Assembly: GCF_002196515.1 (NCBI RefSeq)
Contig: NZ_CP018836.1
Location: forward strand, 310,001 to 374,000
Source: Vibrio gazogenes
GTDB lineage: Bacteria > Pseudomonadota > Gammaproteobacteria > Enterobacterales > Vibrionaceae
Direction: 5' to 3'
DNA length: 64,000 nucleotides
In this document: positions 60,282 through 64,000 of the stretch, in pieces
Layout of the letters: each line of letters begins with the position of its first letter
Position numbering within the stretch: position 1 is the stretch's first letter
The notes under the pieces: generated by a model
The model's input: only the letters and a program-made list of their open reading frames with translations
What the model was told of the DNA's origin: nothing
Databases searched by the model: none
Position numbers and translations under genes: made by a program

Positions 60282-61925
60282 ATGAGAGAAGTGCTGGAAT
60301 TTGATGTTGTGATTGTTGGTGGCGGGCCCGCTGGTTTATCTGCCGCCTGCCGCCTGATGCAACTGGCACAGGCGGAGAATCAGGAACTGAACGTTTGTCT
60401 GATTGAAAAAGGTGCAGAAATCGGGGCTCATGCGTTATCGGGAGCGATAATGGAAAGTCGTGCCTTGGATGAGCTTTTCCCTGATTGGCAACAACAAGAT
60501 GTGCCGGTTATTACTCAAGTTGAGCAGGAAGCGCTGTTCTATCTTCGGGATGAAAATAAGGCTTGGCGAATTCCCAACCTTTTTGTCCCTCAGAGTATGC
60601 ATCATCAAGGGAGCTATCTGATTCGGCAAGGGAAATTCTGCCAGTGGTTAGCCAAACAAGCGGAACAGCTGGGTGTAGAAATTTTTACTGGGTTTACCGC
60701 ATCAGAATTACTGATCAATGAACAGAATGAAGTCTGTGGCGTCATCACTGGTGATATGGGTTTAGATGCTCAGGGAGTGCCAAAATCCGACCATATGCCG
60801 GGGATCGAGTTACGGGGGCAATATACGTTATTTGCTGAAGGCAGTCGGGGACATCTGGGCAAACAACTGCTTGAGCATTATGCATTGGATCGGAATGCCG
60901 ATACACAGCATTTTAGCTTAGGACTAAAAGAAGTTTGGCAGATTGAGCCCGAACATCATCAATTAGGGCAGGTCATCCATCACTTTGGCTGGCCTTTGGG
61001 GAGTCATGCGACTGGCGGGGGATTCCTCTATTTTATGGATGATTGTCAGGTTGCTATCGGTCTGGTGGTTGATCTGAATTATAAGAACGCTTATTTGAGC
61101 CCGTTTGATGAATTTCAGCGAATGAAGCATCATCCTGCAATTGCTCGGTATCTCCGTGGCGGACAGCGATTGTCTTATGGAGCCAGAACCCTAACCAAAG
61201 GGGGATTCCATGCGCAGCCGAAAATGACATTTCCCGGTGGTCTATTAATTGGTTGTGAAGCGGGTGTTTTGAACGGTGCGAAACTGAAAGGGATTCATAC
61301 TGCTATGAAATCTGGGATGCTGGCAGCTGATGCGGTTTATCCCGCACTTTTGCAGGAGAAGAAAGGTGCCGATTTGACGTCGTTTACCAAGAGCCTGCAA
61401 AATTCCTGGTTATATGAAGAGCTGTATATGGCAAGAAATAGTACAGCGGCAATGCATCAGTTTGGCCCTTTGGGTGGCGGGTTATTTAATTTTGTCGATC
61501 AGAATATATTCCGTGGGCGTCTGCCATGGCATATTCGGGATAATCAAGCGGACCACGCTCAATTACAACCGATCAATCAATGTCAGCCGATTGACTATAC
61601 CAAACCTGATCAACAGTTGAGTTTTGACCGTGCCTCTTCCGTCTATATTGCCAAAGTCTCTCATGAGCATAATCAGCCATGTCACCTTCGACTGCGTGAC
61701 CCTCACATTCCGTTAGCAGACAATTTGGTCGTTTATGGCGAGCCAGCACAAAGGTATTGTCCTGCCGGTGTTTACAACGTCGTGGAAGAAAATGGTGAGA
61801 AACGCTTTGCCATTGATGCACAGAATTGCCTCCATTGTAAGGCATGTGACATCAAAGACCCGGCCCAGAATATCACTTGGACACCTCCGGAAGGTGGAGG
61901 TGGGCCACTGTATACGAATATGTAA
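60282..61925 (+). CDS. ETF:ubiquinone oxidoreductase
   Basis: 547 aa. FAD motif VVIVGGGPAGLSAACRL, ETF-QO hallmarks IGAHALSGAIMESRALDELFPDW and ATGGGFLYFM, ubiquinone-site helix, and a C-terminal ferredoxin-like domain with a [4Fe-4S] cluster: YCPAGVYNV and CLHCKACDIKDP. Peripheral on the inner face of the cytoplasmic membrane, it delivers electrons to ubiquinone. Completes a dehydrogenase-to-quinone chain in one operon, with no CoA ligase or hydratase nearby. Confidence 0.95.
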   Translation: MREVLEFDVVIVGGGPAGLSAACRLMQLAQAENQELNVCLIEKGAEIGAHALSGAIMESRALDELFPDWQQQDVPVITQVEQEALFYLRDENKAWRIPNLFVPQSMHHQGSYLIRQGKFCQWLAKQAEQLGVEIFTGFTASELLINEQNEVCGVITGDMGLDAQGVPKSDHMPGIELRGQYTLFAEGSRGHLGKQLLEHYALDRNADTQHFSLGLKEVWQIEPEHHQLGQVIHHFGWPLGSHATGGGFLYFMDDCQVAIGLVVDLNYKNAYLSPFDEFQRMKHHPAIARYLRGGQRLSYGARTLTKGGFHAQPKMTFPGGLLIGCEAGVLNGAKLKGIHTAMKSGMLAADAVYPALLQEKKGADLTSFTKSLQNSWLYEELYMARNSTAAMHQFGPLGGGLFNFVDQNIFRGRLPWHIRDNQADHAQLQPINQCQPIDYTKPDQQLSFDRASSVYIAKVSHEHNQPCHLRLRDPHIPLADNLVVYGEPAQRYCPAGVYNVVEENGEKRFAIDAQNCLHCKACDIKDPAQNITWTPPEGGGGPLYTNM

Positions 61926-62089
61926 TGTATTGATTATTGGCGTAGGATATATGTTGGATCACGAATGGTTGGTTGTATGATAACCAATTGAAATTAATTT
62001 GATTATGAAGTGTGCAATCAAACCATTTTTTTATAAATAGCACTTTCCTTTTTCGTCGATTGTGGCATATTAACACCGTCATCTCGATG

Positions 62090-62165
<76 letters not shown>

Positions 62166-62239
62166 ATTCTTATCCAAAATCATTTCTGTTTACCAGATAC
62201 TATTTATATCCACAGTCTGAAGTTTTAACTTCAATTTAT

Positions 62240-63472
62240 TTACACCGTCACCCGATTCCGACCAGACTTTTTCGCTTTATAGAGAGCCTGATCTGCGGAT
62301 TTGATGACTTCTTGGGGATCTCGGCTTGACCGACTATCGCAGACACCGATGCTTACCGTAATGTTCACAACACCGTTCGATTGATCTTTTTGCCGCTTCA
62401 TACGTCCCACTTTATCATTTTTAGGACGCTTATCCGTATTTCGCAGGTACATATCATAGTCTTGGATGTCTTGACGTAAAGATTCAAGATAATCAAAGGC
62501 TTCTTCTGCGCTTTTTCCTTTAAAGATAATCGTAAATTCCTCACCGCCATAGCGATAAGCTTTTGCTTTACCTTTGACTTGACGTAATTTGCTGGCCACC
62601 AGCTTTAAAACTTCATCTCCCGTATCATGGCCGTAGTTATCGTTGAACTTCTTGAAATGATCAACATCAATCATAGCGATGGTGAAGTGTCGTCCCAGAG
62701 ACTTCATCGTGTGGTCGAGTGCTGCGCGACCGGGAAGGTGGGTAAGTCGATCATTAAACGCCAGCTCATGTCCGGCAGCAATCACATAGAGCACCAGAAA
62801 AATACCAGAGATAGAGAATAGTATGCTGGAGATATGTGGAAGATGAAAAGAAATAAAGACATCTGAAATCAGTAGAACAGATGTGTAAACAATGGCATCA
62901 AGTTTACGATTCTTCCTCAATAGCAACAGCATGGTGAGGCCAATTAAAACAATCAGGTAAAGGAATAGAATAAATGGTAATCGTGATACTTGAGGCACCG
63001 ATAACAATAACTGGGTAAAAAGCTCCGGAAAATCACCTTGGTTAAAATAATCCAGAATCAATAATGACCAAGCGAAGAACAGGCCTTGGATAAGCAGATA
63101 GTACAAAAATGCTTTGGTGAAAAGATCAGTGTCATGGAACGCATAACAGATGACACAACTGATAGGGAAGAGCAAAGCAAGTAAAGATAACTCTAAGAGT
63201 GTTGAGCCACTGATTAGGGGTGTTTGCAAACAAAGTTGAATGACAACATAGGCCAGTATCTGAGCAACAGCTAACATCCCCATACGACTTTGTTTGAATA
63301 TTTGCGCAACGGCTAATGCCGTGAAAAGTAAAACATAAGGCAAGTTAAGCAGTACATTAGAATTTGACAGTTGCGTGAATATCCCATGGCCCATCCCGAT
63401 ATGGATAGCCACAATGAATAGAATAGGAAGTAGGCAGCGGAACCAGGAAGAACTGACCGACATTGAAAACAT
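62240..63472 (-). CDS. Membrane diguanylate cyclase (GGEEF)
   Basis: 410 aa from ATG 63472; the frame continues to a TTG at 63490 and no good ribosome site decides. About seven N-terminal membrane helices (residues 10-235), then GGDEF: NDRLTHLPGRAALDHTM, IDVDHFKKFNDNYGHDTGDE and the active loop YRYGGEEFTIIF. The RxxD inhibitory site reads KGKA, so it is degenerate. Makes c-di-GMP. Divergent from a ComFB gene. Confidence 0.9.
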   Translation of the reverse strand: MFSMSVSSSWFRCLLPILFIVAIHIGMGHGIFTQLSNSNVLLNLPYVLLFTALAVAQIFKQSRMGMLAVAQILAYVVIQLCLQTPLISGSTLLELSLLALLFPISCVICYAFHDTDLFTKAFLYYLLIQGLFFAWSLLILDYFNQGDFPELFTQLLLSVPQVSRLPFILFLYLIVLIGLTMLLLLRKNRKLDAIVYTSVLLISDVFISFHLPHISSILFSISGIFLVLYVIAAGHELAFNDRLTHLPGRAALDHTMKSLGRHFTIAMIDVDHFKKFNDNYGHDTGDEVLKLVASKLRQVKGKAKAYRYGGEEFTIIFKGKSAEEAFDYLESLRQDIQDYDMYLRNTDKRPKNDKVGRMKRQKDQSNGVVNITVSIGVCDSRSSRDPQEVIKSADQALYKAKKSGRNRVTV

Positions 63473-63779
63473 AGATGGTTGATTCGTCAAATAATTGACT
63501 GAACTTTACGTGATTTTTAGCAAAAGATACACCATTTTGTCGTTTTTTATGCCATTTCCTTGAGTTTTGGGTGAGACATGCGTGACTGAATCGATGAATG
63601 ATACAAAGGGATGAGCACTGTCGGATGCGAAAGAAGACAGAATATTTGCATCGTTTGTCTTACATGATGGTTAACGGTATGTATAAAAATATGTCAGGTT
63701 GATTATCTGATACTATGTTTATGATATACATCGTGATGATTATATCCATTTTAGTGCTGATAGTTACTGGAGAATAAAT

Positions 63780-64000
63780 ATGCATATCAGTGTTGATGTC
63801 CATAATTATATGGAAACTTTAGTTGGTCAAATTTTGAGTTCAGATGATTTTAAAGCTCGCTATAATCATGAACAGTTGGCTGATCTGGCTTGTTTAGCGT
63901 TGAGTCAACTGCGTCCTGTATACATTCGGCATGATATTGATTTTTTATCCACGCTTCCGGAAACTCGTTTAGTGAAGTTAAAACAGTTTGCACAAGATGC
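63780..64000 (+). CDS. ComFB-family protein, N-terminal part
   Basis: 73 codons to the window edge, from ATG 63780 behind GGAGAATAAAT. HNYMETLVGQILSS and CLALSQLRPVYIRHDIDFLS are typical of the late-competence ComFB domain, recently described as a c-di-GMP (and c-di-AMP) receptor in cyanobacteria and other bacteria. The divergent diguanylate cyclase supports a c-di-GMP link. The C-terminus is outside the window. Confidence 0.75.
   Translation, partial: MHISVDVHNYMETLVGQILSSDDFKARYNHEQLADLACLALSQLRPVYIRHDIDFLSTLPETRLVKLKQFAQD

Overview
The window looks like chromosomal DNA of a Vibrio-type gammaproteobacterium. The base composition is moderate, the genes are tightly packed, and it has Vibrionaceae-style genes such as the DUF2057 protein, a ComFB protein and polar-anchored signalling enzymes. 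The species assignment is an inference, because no rRNA or marker gene is present.

Layout. 1-1.1 kb: tail of a PfkB sugar kinase and a GntR/UTRA repressor. 1.1-3.5 kb: a sulfide/persulfide unit (CoA-disulfide reductase-rhodanese, DUF2892 membrane protein) divergent from a BigR/SqrR-like ArsR regulator. 3.7-8.0 kb: an RND efflux pair. 8.1-10.9 kb: nrdDG behind an FNR box and two NrdR boxes. 11.1-16.1 kb: an SH3 protein and a MacA-MacB-NodT-type efflux operon. 16.2-17.7 kb: a REP-associated tyrosine transposase (RAYT) bracketed by an inverted GGACAGAC motif. 17.7-20.9 kb: a coiled-coil lipoprotein, a DUF2057 protein and a small exported protein. 20.9-34.3 kb: purine catabolism (guaD, uraH, uraD, xdhCBA), a BMP-family nucleoside/purine ABC transporter and a RutR-like regulator, with a 264-bp palindromic MITE between the binding-protein gene and its probable promoter. 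34.5-38.7 kb: a chemoreceptor, then a solute-binding protein overlapping a diguanylate cyclase. 38.9-41.4 kb: modABC, a likely molybdate supply for the xanthine dehydrogenase.

Two identical tRNA-Gly(TCC) genes at 41.9 and 62.1 kb bracket about 20 kb of accessory-looking cassettes. These are feoA-feoB plus a 45-aa Cys-rich FeoB-associated protein; two Fur/FNR-linked exported proteins (one DUF4198); a sigma-54-controlled catabolic operon (2-hydroxyacid dehydrogenase, RraA-family protein, DASS transporter, amidohydrolase) with its PrpR_N-type activator; melR with a GH36 alpha-galactosidase; and an acyl-CoA dehydrogenase-ETF-ETF:ubiquinone oxidoreductase cassette. The window ends with a GGDEF protein divergent from a ComFB gene.

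The strongest cross-cutting signal is the 8-mer GGACAGAC, found about 20 times against roughly 2 expected by chance. It brackets the RAYT gene, lies in intergenic regions, and appears inside unrelated proteins, usually read in one frame as Gly-Gln-Thr. The best candidates for undescribed systems are this motif family, the sigma-54 hydroxyacid/RraA/amidohydrolase operon, and the binding-protein/diguanylate-cyclase pair.
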